Source: Diadema setosum
Taxonomy: Eukaryota; Echinodermata; Echinoidea; Diadematoida; Diadematidae
NCBI GenBank assembly: GCA_033980235.1
Contig: CM067075.1
Coordinates: forward strand, 16,690,844 to 16,754,843
DNA length: 64,000 bases
Reading direction: 5' to 3'
Position numbers and translations under genes: made by a program. The notes beneath the pieces were generated by a model. It made no database searches. It was not told the DNA's origin and was given only the letters and a program-made list of their open reading frames with translations. This document shows positions 23,801-34,613 of the stretch, piece after piece (the first letter of the stretch is position 1; the number at the start of each line of letters is the position of its first letter).

Positions 23801-25492
23801 CAGCTTATTACGTATGCAAACGCCGCACGCTCGTGCATACGTGCTGGATAAAATAGACGGGATTAGCCAGCGCTGCGGACTGACTGTATAGATATACACA
23901 GAGTTGGGAACAAGAAAAAAAAATAACTTTGTAATATAAACAGGGTTTTGTTATACCCAGCTTCTCTGTAATGGGGTCCCACTGTCGTAAAATCATGTAT
24001 GGAAATCATAATGTAACTGACAGGATGTGAGCCTTAATTTGACCAGAAAGAGTTGGAATTGGGTGTTCAATAATAGCTTTCCTTAATTGTCCCCGCCGAA
24101 CGAGTTCGAGCAGGGGACTATGAAACGGGCTCCGTACGTGTGTGTGTCCGTGTGTCCGTCCGTGCGTCCGTCCGTGCGTCCGTCCGTGTGTGCGTCCGTG
24201 TGTGATCAAAATGTTCAAAATGCTACTCCTTTGCCATTTCTAACCCGATTTTGATTCTGTTTGCTTTATATGATAGCACTACATGGGAGCTTTGAAACTT
24301 CTATACAAAATTTCAGTTGTGACCTTTGACCTTGACCTTTGACCTATATTGTACATTTTGCTTCAAAATGCTACTCCTTCGCCATTTCTAACCAGATTTT
24401 GATGCCGTTTGCTTTATATGATGGCACTAGGTGAGGGCTTCGAAACTTCTACACAGAATTTTGACCTTTGACTTCTTTGACCTTTGACCTTGATTTTTGA
24501 CCTATATTGTACATTGCCTACAAAATGCTACTCCTTCGCTATTTCTAACCCGATTTTGATTCTGTTTGCTTTATGTGATGGCACTAGGTGAGGGCTTCAA
24601 AACTTCTACACAGAATTTTGACCTTTGACTTCTTTGACCTTTGACCTTGATTTTTGACCTATATTGTACATTTTGCTACAAAATGCTACTCCTTCGCCAT
24701 TTGTAACCCGATTTCAATTCCGTTTGCTTTAAGTGATGGCACTAGGTGAGGGCTTCAAAACTTCTACACAGAATTTTGACCTTTGACCTTGATTTTTGAC
24801 CTGTATTGTACATTTTGCTACCAAATGCTACTCCTTCGCCATTTCTAACCCGATTTCGATTCCGTTTGCTTTATGTGATGGCACTAGGTGAGGGCTTCAA
24901 AACTTCTACACAGAATTTTGACCTTTGACTTCTTTGACCTTTGACCTTGATTTTTTTACCTATATTGTACACTGGCTACAAAATGCTACTCCTTCGCCAT
25001 TTCTAACCCGATTTCAATTCCATTTGCTTTATGTGATGGCACTAGGTGAGGGCTTCAAAACTTCTACATAGAATTTTGACCTTTGACTTCTTTGACCTTT
25101 GACCTTCATCTTTTTACCTATATTGTACATTTTGCTACTAAATGCTACTTCCGGCGGGGACATATATTACGCACCGCGTAATTTCTACTTTTCCTTGTTC
25201 CAAACATAGTTTTGACATAGGGATGCAAGTATGTACAGAGTTGGATGTTACATGTTACTGTTACTGTCTTCATGTTGAATAATACACTAGCCAATCCCAC
25301 AGTGTTTCCTTGTGTTTAAACTTCTGTGCTTGTTGTTGTATAGGAATGCTTCTGTTTTCATTTCCCTCCACAGTCACTGACTGCTGTCCAGAAATAACAG
25401 ATCTTCATGCACTGGTTGATGTCCTCAACGAGTCAAACAACCTGATGAAGTTTGTTGTTGAAATCAGGAAGAAGTTCAAATTGACAACGTGA
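17683..25492 (+). CDS. SPC25: SPC25 component of the Ndc80 kinetochore complex, complete gene
   Basis: Coding exons are 17683-17869, 18807-18872, 19498-19644, 20029-20133, 21378-21473 and 25374-25492: 720 nt, 239 residues plus TGA. Human SPC25 has 224. Every intron is phase 1 and all junctions join. The amino-terminal two-thirds is a charged, glutamine-rich coiled coil. The carboxyl third is the Spc24/Spc25 globular fold, with FKDRMGLEFRKIDG, LQFVFTNIDSK and a final helix ending in EIRKKFKL; these align closely with human KDRLGLEIRKIYG and LQFIFTNIDPK. In the family, SPC25 pairs with SPC24 and anchors the NDC80-NUF2 dimer at the inner kinetochore during mitosis. The first ATG follows an acceptor at 17653-17654, so a noncoding first exon probably lies upstream; I could not place it. 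A possible ATTAAA polyadenylation signal is at 26121-26126. Confidence 0.95.
18006..18070 (+). repeat. (TCC)n tract in SPC25 intron 1
   Basis: A run of CCTCCTCCTCC and related units. The polyglutamate reading frame on the minus strand is a repeat artefact. Confidence 0.85.
18807..18872 (+). CDS. SPC25: SPC25 coding exon 2 (coiled coil)
   Basis: A 66-nt exon reading DEIDRTQKEIGQLKEQ, then ASNNQL, with heptad-like spacing of hydrophobic residues. The acceptor is CTACTTTCAG and the donor TTAG|GTGAGT. Confidence 0.88.
   Translation: MKLTEHKKKLVNLRSKHQIIN
19498..19644 (+). CDS. SPC25: SPC25 coding exon 3 (coiled coil)
   Basis: Encodes a charged, glutamine-rich helix, with AREIQQAIKEAQAKTEQLL then QKEQWEKQLEEE. 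The acceptor is CTTCTAG and the donor GAAC|GTACGT. Phase 1 at both ends. Confidence 0.92.
20029..20133 (+). CDS. SPC25: SPC25 coding exon 4 (coil to globular domain)
   Basis: Carries the end of the coil and the start of the globular domain: LQSLNMAENFFKDRMGLEF followed by RKID. The human counterpart is LQKSADLYKDRLGLEIRKI. The donor is GATG|GTAAGA. Confidence 0.95.
20421..20468 (+). repeat. T-run and G-run homopolymers
   Basis: A long T run is followed directly by a G run of about 14, at the tail side of the SINE-like repeat. Confidence 0.85.
20490..20967 (-). mobile_element. tRNA-derived SINE-like repeat in SPC25 intron 4
   Basis: The minus-strand head near 20965 reads GTGGCTCAAGATCAGTTAGT (A-box-like), then CCGCCTTACAAATCG and GGGTTCAATTCC, which fits the B-box GGTTCGANNCC. 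The body runs leftward to about 20490 and meets a G/T homopolymer. It looks like a tRNA-headed SINE; the outer limits are approximate. Confidence 0.55.
21358..21377 (+). promoter_or_regulatory. SPC25: SPC25 exon 5 splice acceptor with C17 tract
   Basis: Seventeen cytosines followed by AAG form the 3' splice site. The reading frame and homology fix the exon start at 21378. Acceptor tracts are usually U-rich, so a pure cytosine tract is unusual. Confidence 0.8.
21378..21473 (+). CDS. SPC25: SPC25 coding exon 5 (globular domain)
   Basis: Encodes GDRLQFVFTNIDSKAHDRS and YITIKIDNKKYQ, the beta strands of the Spc25 globular domain. Its acceptor is preceded by an uninterrupted run of 17 cytosines, an unusual polypyrimidine tract. 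Confidence 0.95.
22147..23886. mobile_element. TA-flanked 1.7-kb element with CAGTCAGT ends
   Basis: The left end CAGTCAGTGCGCAGCACGC and the inverted right end (minus strand CAGTCAGTCCGCAGCGC) are flanked by TA on both sides, as for pogo/Tc1-type insertions. Inside are a direct repeat of TGGTTCCTGACTYTGGTAC (22474 and 23482), a GAAGTTTGAGTTT-rich patch near 23000, a CCAATCA box near 23400 and an exon-like ATG-to-GTAAGT segment at 22313-22328. No transposase frame was seen. It fills the left half of SPC25 intron 5. Confidence 0.6.
24090..25190 (+). mobile_element. Helitron/Helentron-like element with tandem core repeats
   Basis: Begins GTCCCCGCCGAACGAGTTCG, followed by a CGTCCGTC microsatellite (to about 24205). 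Then come tandem units of 142-159 bp carrying CTACTCCTTCGCCATTTCTA and GACCTTTGACCTTGA; unit starts are 24223, 24371, 24528, 24686, 24828, 24986 and a truncated one at 25145. It ends CCGGCGGGGAC and then a perfect ATTACGC-ACC-GCGTAAT hairpin. Microsatellite plus ~150-bp core repeats plus a 3' hairpin is the layout of HINE/pearl-type nonautonomous Helentrons of marine invertebrates. Confidence 0.65.
25374..25492 (+). CDS. SPC25: SPC25 coding exon 6 (C-terminal helix, stop)
   Basis: Encodes VTDCCPEITDLHALVDVLN and ends EIRKKFKLTT then TGA at 25490-25492. It aligns with the end of the human globular domain (NVRKAF). The acceptor is CCTCCACAG. The preceding intron is 3.9 kb and filled by two mobile elements. 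Confidence 0.94.
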
Positions 25493-26152
25493 AATGGAGA
25501 CAGGACATTTATATACTGTATATGTATTTTTTTTTTCTTCTTCTTCTTAGCATCAAAGTCTCAAAAGGAAATTTTATGATTTGATGATAGCTAATAATCA
25601 ATATTATTCAAGTGTATAGTGTTTGTATATAGCTGTAAATACAAATTTGTAAAGCTGCTGTTGTAATATGTATCTTTGTCAGATTGTATACATGTTCATG
25701 TATATTTAACAAGGAATATAGTGTGTTTCTTTTTCTCCCCTTTTTCCAAATACAGTTTGCATCTTACAATTCTTATTTCATGCATTCTTTGGCACAGAAA
25801 ACAAATAACTGGTTTCATTCGATCAATCTGTTGATAAACAGTAAAACTCCCTGTCTCTTGTACGCCGGTCTTCCATGCAGCAAATCTTACCATTTTTATG
25901 CAATTGTAATTACAATTGTACATGTACAGCAGTGTTTGTAAGTATATGTACTATCCCAACATACAGTAGGGATTTTTGCTACATTTATGAAGAGTGACCA
26001 AGAGCAAGTGTACCAGAAAAGAGAATACTTTATCACAATGAATGTTGCACTGGGCCATTTTCAGTGAAATTCCCGGTCAATAATTTTGCAGATTGTATAG
26101 TATATTAGTTGAATGCATGTATTAAATATCTCTATTATTATCCATTAACATA
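25493..26152 (+). other. SPC25: SPC25 3' UTR and flank
   Basis: AT-rich sequence after the stop codon, with no further coding signal. ATTAAA at 26121-26126 is the best polyadenylation signal before the transposon that starts at 26153; no canonical AATAAA was noticed in this stretch. Confidence 0.5.
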
Positions 26153-27093
26153 CAGTTAAACTCGCCTAAGTCGACGTCACATATGTCGAATAATCGCGTA
26201 AGTCGATGATTTTAAAAAGTCCCGATTTTTCCCCATTGACGTACGTGTATTAATTCACTCACAAGTCGAATTTTGTAAGTCGAATACTCGCCTAAGTCGA
26301 TGAAATTCCAAGAACACTTTCACGGAAAAACCATTGAATTCACTGTGCCTAAGTCGAATAAGATTTTATTGTGTAATAAATCACTGTCGTTTATTATTCA
26401 TTATTCATTACTCATCATTATTTTGTTTGTCAGATGAGTTTGAAGTGACAAAAAAAAAATGATCTAAAATCAAAATTCAAAGCAGTCGCATGGGATCGTT
26501 TAACTCTCTTCGTATTTGGAGGTCCGCTGGTACAGCCCTGTCAGCTGTCGCGCTACGTACGTACAGCGTTCGTACAGTACACATACGTTCATTTACATGT
26601 ACAGTATTGAGCTTGCAGTGTACATGTAGCTTGGCATTTGCAGCGCTGTGCAGTGGAGTGGTATAATGGATGAAGCTGCTGAGTTTTCAAAGCGGAAAGT
26701 AGGGGGAAAGTAACGGGCACGGGTAAATCAGAATTGCACCTCTACACGCATTTCAAGCCACGGTATGGTAAACTGGAATCAATCACTGCTCAAATATCGT
26801 TCATATTCACTTCCCCAAGGTTTAACAAGGGTGTAAAGTAATCGGACCTGTGCCAATACTAATGCACTGTCCATGCAAAGTTAGCCGCGGCCCTGCTGGG
26901 CGACCCGTGCTGCGGCACACCGCTCCAGCTCTCGGCTCCAGAGTAGACAACATACATGTACACTAAACATACATGTTCGTACCTGTGGTGAAACTGTAAG
27001 TCGATTTTTTTCGACTTACGCACAAGTCGAAAATCGCCTAAGTCGATGTGTTTTGCTCAGTCCCGAGAAGATCGACTTATGCGAGTTTAACTG
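26153..27093 (+). mobile_element. Tigger/pogo-like element, longest copy
   Basis: The ends CAGTTAAACTCGCCTAAGTC and (minus strand) CAGTTAAACTCGCATAAGTC are inverted and flanked by TA. Subterminal regions repeat AAGTCGA many times, as expected of transposase-binding sites. A short frame at 26666-26713 starts MDEAAEFSKRKVGGK and then stops, recalling the lysine-arginine-rich start of Tigger/CENP-B-like transposases. The rest of the transposase is gone. CAGT ends and TA sites support the pogo/Tigger class. Confidence 0.78.
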
Positions 27094-27311
27094 TATTGTG
27101 CTGAAGTTAAGTCAAGCGCTAAGGTTTGCAAAATTTCCATCCTGCAACATGTTTTTCATTCATAAATCTTCACAAAATTTCCTTTTTTGAAACAAAAGCA
27201 AAATTTTAATCCTTTGTGTAAGATAGATTTGTAATGATGACTGAGCAGTGACAGCTTTGGGTTAGGTGGCAAGTTGTAGCTCCTGAATTATTGACGAAAC
27301 TTGATTTCTGT

Positions 27312-27366
<55 letters not shown>

Positions 27367-28645
27367 GAGTGGGAGTGCCAAGAGGTGATGACATCTTGAG
27401 TATCACCATTTGGTGAAAACACATCCGAGATTTTAAATCTTATGTCTGAATTCATTCTCATTCAGTTTTGATGTTTGATACCTCTACCATTTTGTTTGTA
27501 TGATTTTGCTCTGTTGAAGTCCACTTAACATCATGTGGAATGCACATCACTGTTCTTTGTGTATTGAAGACTGACATTAAAATGTTGTCATACAGGGAAA
27601 CCTTGTTACACTGAGCTTACTTACACAGAAGTACAGGGTGTATCACTTTTAATAAAAATGAAATAAAGAACTGCCTGTAATTCAATAGGACCAAAGTAAA
27701 AAGTTTGTTGCACGATTCATTTTGCTTTTCCAGATTACTTTCCGCTGAATCTCCAATGCAGTGTGGGGGCTTTTTCCTGATGTCATTTTTCGTGTTCCAT
27801 GAGGAAAAAAACCCACAAAATTCTCTTCTTGGCTATTATACCTAATGTATCAGTTGTTTGTAATGCACATGTTTGGAGATCTGGACCCTGTGGCATAAAA
27901 CTCTTGACAAAATCAAAAGTAGGTCTGTTTCAGACATATGTTTGATTTTTCAAACTTACGTGTATGTTTGATTTCTTGGACCTCTGTTTGATATTAAGTT
28001 TTATGCAACAGGGTCCTGATAGTTTGCAGATCATTGTACATTACAAAAGACCCCTTTTCAATCACCACCCCCCTTCTCTCTCTCTCTCTTTCATACTAAT
28101 ACACTCTCCCCTCACTACTGCCTTTGTGTAGATACAGTGTATTGACACACAGGTAGGATTGTGTGTGCATGAACAGGTCTTTGCATTGTTACATGTACTG
28201 TAAAACCAGAAATTTTCGCCTGCATGAAACTTCTGTAAATTTTGCAAGAGCCAAGATTCGTGAAAGTTAAACAAGCCCAAGTTTTGTCTACACACGTTAA
28301 TGAAGCTAATGGCAAATTGTCGCGAAAAAAAAGGCTGGCTCCCACCCTAGAAAGTTTCATGCTGCGTACGTTTGTGATTTTACAGCGCGAGGTGAGGGAG
28401 CTTTAATTCCCCCAATCAAAGAACACACTTGGGCCTGATTGATAATCCATTGGTACAATTACAGTACTGTATTGTGCAATACAGTTTAATTGTTATGCAT
28501 TTGTCTGAGGCAGCCATTTCTCATATACAGTACTGCACTGCTCATAATAAGACACAAAACTGCAATCTCTTACATTTTACACATAATCTCTGTTGTCATC
28601 ACAGTTATCATCATCTCTGTAATCGTACTTTTCACTACTACAATG
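27094..28645. other. Intergenic AT-rich sequence
   Basis: No exon recognised. It holds a 45-base T run (27319-27363), a (TC)n tract near 28075-28090, and a TACTGTAAAACCAGAAATTTTCGC block near 28197 that resembles one arm of a dispersed repeat. Confidence 0.4.
27319..27363 (+). repeat. Poly-T tract, about 45 bases
   Basis: An uninterrupted thymine run. No retroelement body could be identified beside it. Confidence 0.9.
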
Positions 28646-28647
28646 TA

Positions 28648-28799
28648 CCTTCAACCTTAAGTCGACCTTGCCTAAGTCAAATAATCACCTAGTCAAAAGT
28701 CCTCTTATCTTTATATTCTATTGATTTTAATCCTTCATTTTCTCTTAGTCAAAGCTATTTCTTCAGTCCAAATAGATTCGACTTAGGCAAGATTTACTG
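28648..28799 (+). mobile_element. Short diverged member of the CAGT...AAGTCGA family
   Basis: The right end read on the minus strand is CAGTAAATCTTGCCTAAGTC, clearly related to the ends of the 26153 element. The left end carries AAGTCGACCTTGCCTAAGTC. TA flanks both sides (28646-28647 and 28800-28801). At 152 bp it is a MITE. Confidence 0.65.
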
Positions 28800-28801
28800 T
28801 A

Positions 28802-31000
28802 TTGGCAACACATCTTATTTTTTGCAATTTACATCACCGAAATTTCAGCCACGTAAAGCTGAATCACACACACTCCAGTTAATGTGATAACTGAAAACAC
28901 CAGAAAGTAGACAGACACCATTAATTTTCTTTTTTCCTCACAATGTTTTAATACATTTAAATATTATGTAGTTTAAAGGTTTGTTCAGTCATTCACAGAA
29001 ACATTCCAAAATATGTGCACATTACATGCTGAAACATACAGGCAACTTAAATATACAGCGTAGGGTGCATTTAACAATAAATGAGAAGCTTGCACAATGC
29101 CCTCTGATAGTCTCTGACAGGGTGTTTGATATTGTTTTAAATAAAATACTTGTACCATGTACAAAGAGAGCCATTGCCTTTGATGCACTCGACAGAGAAC
29201 TAAAAACCAAACTCCATGCAAAATGAATGTAACTATGTTGAAGCTTTACACCTGAAGTTTCGTGCAAATACATTGTAGCAGGGTTCTGCTTTGCCAGCAA
29301 CTACTCGGCATGGTGATAATTCAACACACAGCAGACTTCCATCTCATTTTTATCTGTTACAATAATGTAATAATACTATATATATCCCACGTCTGTACCC
29401 TTTTTGTCTTCCATGTGACATATTATTTACCTATAATACTGAAATTCATGCACCACCACTGGCAAAGTCGGGACACTGAACTTTGATTTCTAAAGTAACT
29501 CACTTCATCCTCCCTCTATACACTGTAGAGTGTGTATCCTCTCTGTTGGCAACAAAACAACCTCTGAAGCATTTCATAAAAAGCCTAGCCTTGCATTCAC
29601 ACTGTTAGCCTCTGCCATCCTGCTGTTCCAAATGTCATCAGTCAATGAGAAAAACCACCTCTACCTATAAAAATAATGTGTAGATTCATGCAGAGAGACA
29701 TGAACACAAAAACATGCAAGAGAATACCCATGAAGAGTTTAAAGGGACAGAAAGAGAAATAGACGTAGACAGATGAAGAGACAGAAGGGAGAGGGGAAAA
29801 TAAGAGACCACTATGAAAAGAGAGACTGATTCTCATGTTTACACACAATAGTAGGACATATGGAAAAGAAGAGAAGACATGGAAAGTACAGTACGCTGTA
29901 TATCATATCGGTAGAGAAATACAATTGATTAAAAGACAGGATTGGTAGAAATAAAAATAGTAGGGAGGAAGGTTTGGGAGGGAGTAAGGTACAACATGGT
30001 CACATTATTGATTTTACCAAATAGTCTTGATGATAAGTTTGACATTCATTTAATTCTACACATCTGTATTGTGATATGTATCAAATTATTACATGGGGTT
30101 CATCATGCCTCCATGCACTACATCATTTCAAATAGGTGCATAATATCACATAAGACTGAGTAATAAAAGATTCATACAACATTTTGATTATCACTGAAAA
30201 CTTACATAGGTTGCATAAATTTGTTTTTATGTTCCAGTCCTTGTCTGTGCTTTAAAATGTATGTTTCAGCTTTGCAATGGCCAGCATACCTACTGCTACT
30301 TGTGTTATATAATTGTGCACAATCATTTGCCACATGCACTGTAGTGTATGTGCAGACAACACCAGTACATGTACCTGGGGAAAAAAAAATCACATGAAAT
30401 AATGAAGCACAACACTCTGATACACAGGTGTTTCATTTAACATAATAGTTAATTTTGACAAGATTTATACAGTCAAACCAACAGTTCATAAATATCATAA
30501 TTGACAATGGTGCATTTTATGTCATATCAATCTACTAATTCATTAAGATTAGCTTTCAACTTCCACAGACATGACCGTTCAGTCACAGCTTGATCCAATT
30601 ATATACATTGTACATCAAAGATTATACTGGGTCTATTCTCTTTACATGCAAAATCCAACCAGACTTGTTTTTTTCTTCTTGTATTTTAAATCCTCAGTGA
30701 TCCAATACATTGTAATGACAACAAAACGCAATCCAAAGTAGCGAAGTAATATCAATAATATATTTCTGCTTTTAACCGATACTCGCATCAACTTGCCATC
30801 ATGGGTACATTTCTACACCACTGGGTTATATTTCACTCATCTTTGTAACAAGATGTGTACATAAATCTGCAAGCAGAGGAATATTTGCATAGAAGTTATT
30901 GGTACCATATATCAAATGGACTTAACATAACACCTTTATTCCTCTCCCCAATGTTAAAATCAATATACACTTATACATCTCTGTACAATAGCCACCATGA
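28802..31000. other. Intergenic AT-rich sequence, nothing recognised
   Basis: Short open frames occur on both strands but none has splice context, codon bias or a recognisable domain. Confidence 0.4.
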
Positions 31001-31002
31001 AC

Positions 31003-31100
31003 ATATTGTCCGGTGAGAATGATAAGGGCATGAAGGTGCCTCGAACACTATGGCTTTAGTGGCAACTTAACGCCCTTATCATTCTCAACCGACAAATATT
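31003..31100. mobile_element. 98-bp foldback element
   Basis: Left arm ATATTGTCCGGTGAGAATGA, continuing TAAGGGC, is inverted at 31072-31100 with a few mismatches. The inner 42 bases hold no gene. It fits a foldback MITE or a structured hairpin. Confidence 0.65.
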
Positions 31101-32504
31101 GCAAGAATAGACCAAATATTAATACCTAACACAAGTGGTAACACAAGACTGTGTATACATGAGGTCTGTTACACAGTTTTTTAAAAGTGTTTTGAAGAGG
31201 AGTCTTTCTAGGCCACTATTGAGGCTCCAGAAACATTTTGGAAAGGACAAACTATTTCAAGAGACAAGGTTTCATTCAAAGTCATTGAGTATATGATTTC
31301 CCATATGTACAATGGCAAGAGACTTGTTACCAACCGTGAGTAAACACAATAAAAAAAAAAAAGAAAAAAGAAAGAGAGAGAGAGAGAAAAAAAAAAGGAC
31401 CTGGACCACATGCTCTTTAGATTTATACAAATCGACAGATGACTGAAAATAATTTTGTTAGTACTTGACTATACAACTTTTAGTCTTCTAATCATTTTTG
31501 ACACCTCGCCTTGATATGTACACTGTATTCTATCTCCACGAAGATCACATGCAATACATATGGGAAATACAGTTGTACTATAAAGTATTTTTTTATATCC
31601 TTCGCCAAGGACCACCCTCTGACGTCTACATAAAAGAGATGCTATAGGGAGATATGAGTGTCAACATTTACAGTACTTCTTTACAACAAAGGGACACCTT
31701 TTCAATTTTTGTTTTCACTGTATGTCATCTTAACCCTATCTCTGTCACATAGACGAAGCCAGAATGTTCAGACATTTTGCAGTGCGGAGACATGGGATTG
31801 TTGTTGGCCAGTTCTGATTGTTATTATTGACATTAATGTGTCATGTTATACATCATTTGAAAGCTTATGGTCTATACTTTCATATTACATAATAATCTGA
31901 GTGAGGGCGCCCTCGCATTTTAAGTAGGACGCCCTCTTATGTCGCATAATTATCTTTGCAGACTTACTTGTACATGTTACCACCTCATTTTCTCACACAA
32001 TATGCTCTTATACCCCAAAAAGGTCTATACAAATGTTGTAGAGAATTTATTCAGCTTTCAGATGATGTGATTATTTTGTCAGTAGCATTAGTACTTTTCA
32101 TTTTATGAACAAAAGTGTGTGGCAAGTACAACCTACATTTTACACACTTCGCACAATTTCTGGTTTTATGAATGAAATGTTGGCATGAAAGTAGATAAAG
32201 CATGCTAACATCTAGTCAGGATGAAAATATTAATTGATTATACGACTTTTACTTGTAGTTTAGATTATTCCTGTCCTATAATATTGCCATTATGGTAAGA
32301 TAATCTAAGGGTAAAAATTGTCACTGAAAATATTCAGTCTTCAGAGTGTCCATTCCTGTCGAGTATGCTAGACTCCTTTGCACTCTCCTCATTGAACAGA
32401 ATTGAACCATCAATGTAGTCATTTGCTTTATGATAAACCTACATTGAACATAAGTTTCATAAAGTAACGGTTTATTAGATAATAATGATCAACAGTCAAA
32501 CATA

Positions 32505-32650
32505 CCTCAGCTTCTAAGCTTCGAGACCGAGACTGTCCAGCTGCGGGTAGGAGGCTACTGTACCCTTATTGCTCCTAGCACCCTGCCCCGCTAGCCCCGG
32601 CTAACTAGAGACCCATTGCACCGCTGGTAGTGCTGAGTAAACAGCTACAA
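32505..32650. other. GC-rich island of unknown origin
   Basis: About 145 bp with a composition unlike the AT-rich surroundings, including AGCTTCGAGACCGAGACTGT and CCCGCTAGCCCCGGCTAACT. It does not fold as a tRNA and has no long reading frame. It may be a repeat fragment. Confidence 0.35.
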
Positions 32651-33124
32651 CTGCTGCACTGAATGTGCAGTGTTCATTTATTCTACAGTTCATTTATGAG
32701 GCCGATATCACGAAAACCATACCCCTTCACAAAATTCAAAGATGTTGAAATCCCTATCCTGAATGTTTTCACTTCATATTTTACTATATTGACTTAGATA
32801 AAATGGATGAAAATTGACCCATGTGTACGATCTTTTCATCGCACACGGCGATCTTATTACAGTCCCACATATACAGATTCGTGTAAGTTCTCCACACGAG
32901 AAACCTATAGCAAAACTGTACACAATACATTGCAGTCTGAATGCAAATAAACATGGGCGGGGCCACCACAATTCTTTTGACTTTGAGAAGGCTTTCCTGA
33001 TTGGTTGAAGGTGGGGAAGCTTTTTTGCACACTGGATATCGTTTCCTTACACTGTCAGCCAATCACAAATGAGTTTACAGAGTGATAGTGTCATTGCCTT
33101 TGAAGTAATCTGTCAATCAAAATA

Positions 33125-33184
33125 GGGCTGATTTAATCGGCCCAAGCATTTACATGGCAGGTTTTGGGCCGATTTAATCGGCCC
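33125..33184. repeat. Paired palindromes GGGCYGATTTAATCGGCCC
   Basis: GGGCTGATTTAATCGGCCC (33125-33143) and GGGCCGATTTAATCGGCCC (33166-33184) are 41 bp apart. The second is a perfect palindrome around a 3-base centre. Function unknown; it may be a protein-binding pair or a repeat remnant. Confidence 0.7.
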
Positions 33185-34613
33185 GTGACACAGATAGGGT
33201 TAATGTCATAAAACAGGATATATAAAAATGTGAGTACTGTGTAAAGAACGGGAAAAAATAAATTCACTTGTCTACACTCCAATGTTGAAGAGAAATACAT
33301 TAAGACCAGTACAAACACCAAGACAACTAACCACTAGTCAATTAAAATGCACAACTGAGGCATGTGCACACTATTACTGTGTACAATGAATCAAAAGTGC
33401 AGAAAGTACACATAGTGAATCCTAAAAATGATGGCCACCAAGAGAGGGCAGTGCAGCATCACAAACACCCTGAACACCTGAGTTACTTGCATATCTTAAA
33501 ACACTGGCAAGAACTTTTATTTCATTTACTTTACAAAATTAGTTTCCAGTAAAAAGTGTGTGTTTTTTTTTTCAAAGTAGCACCGAAGATTTAATCAAAT
33601 TACCCACAACCCTAAACATATTTGTCAATACCATCAGTTTTAATTTCATCTGTGAGGAATAAAAAGACACATTGCTGGAAATTTTTCTTTAAAACTCAAA
33701 TAATACCAGAACATGATTTCTAAAAGCTGATGCAATTTGTCTATGCCGAGTGTTTTGCCAATGTAGTATTCAAGCTGCAGACACTACCTATCAAACATTG
33801 CTGTGTCCACTAGTCCACAGGGAGACGTAAATCACAACTGTCAAAGGACTTCTTGGGCCTGCTTCATTAAATTGTCTGATCATTTTTAGTGGCATCAGAT
33901 CAGCAACTCATATCATACAGAATTTATGCAGATACACACATAAATGTCCTCTAGGTATAGTATGATGTTCATTTACCTTCTTAAGAAAATATATAGTGCA
34001 GCTTCCTATCTTCAGGATCTAAATCACCAATTTTAATATTTTGTGATTTTAAAGTTACTGGTATTATACCTTTCTTCGGGTTTCAATCACAAAAATAATT
34101 TCATACATGAAATCATCTAGACCGCTATTGACCTGCTGCTTGTGATTAAATCTATCTATGTTTTTGACACACATCTATCAATAAGTAACTTTGCATGTGT
34201 TTTTGTGTACAGAGAATATAAACTTAAATGAGACATAAATGTAGGCTGCAATCACAAACCTCTCATGCAGCTCCAATAACACAGTATAACTGTTGGATGC
34301 TTAAAATGTAATTTCATTAAAGCAAATAATAAACAAAATATTCATTACAGGATAAGCTATGCAATTGTGGTGGGTACAAAATGGCTAAAGCCTGAAGTAG
34401 AGACTAGCTGATCGATACTGGTATGATCAGATCAGTAAATAGCCTCTATCACAGCGACTGATTCATTGCTATCTCAAAACCCAGGAAGGATGCAACCAGC
34501 TCAGAGATGGTGTAGTCCAGGTAGTATCATTAGCATTCTTCTAGAACATTCTCTGTAATGCAAGTTATGACAGCTTACTTAATTGTATCTTCAATGGCAC
34601 ATTCATAGACATA

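Noticed and set aside
24223..25150. Regularly spaced repeats suggestive of a CRISPR array
   Set aside because: Units are 142-159 bp tandem repeats with no unique spacers, in an animal gene intron with transposon ends.
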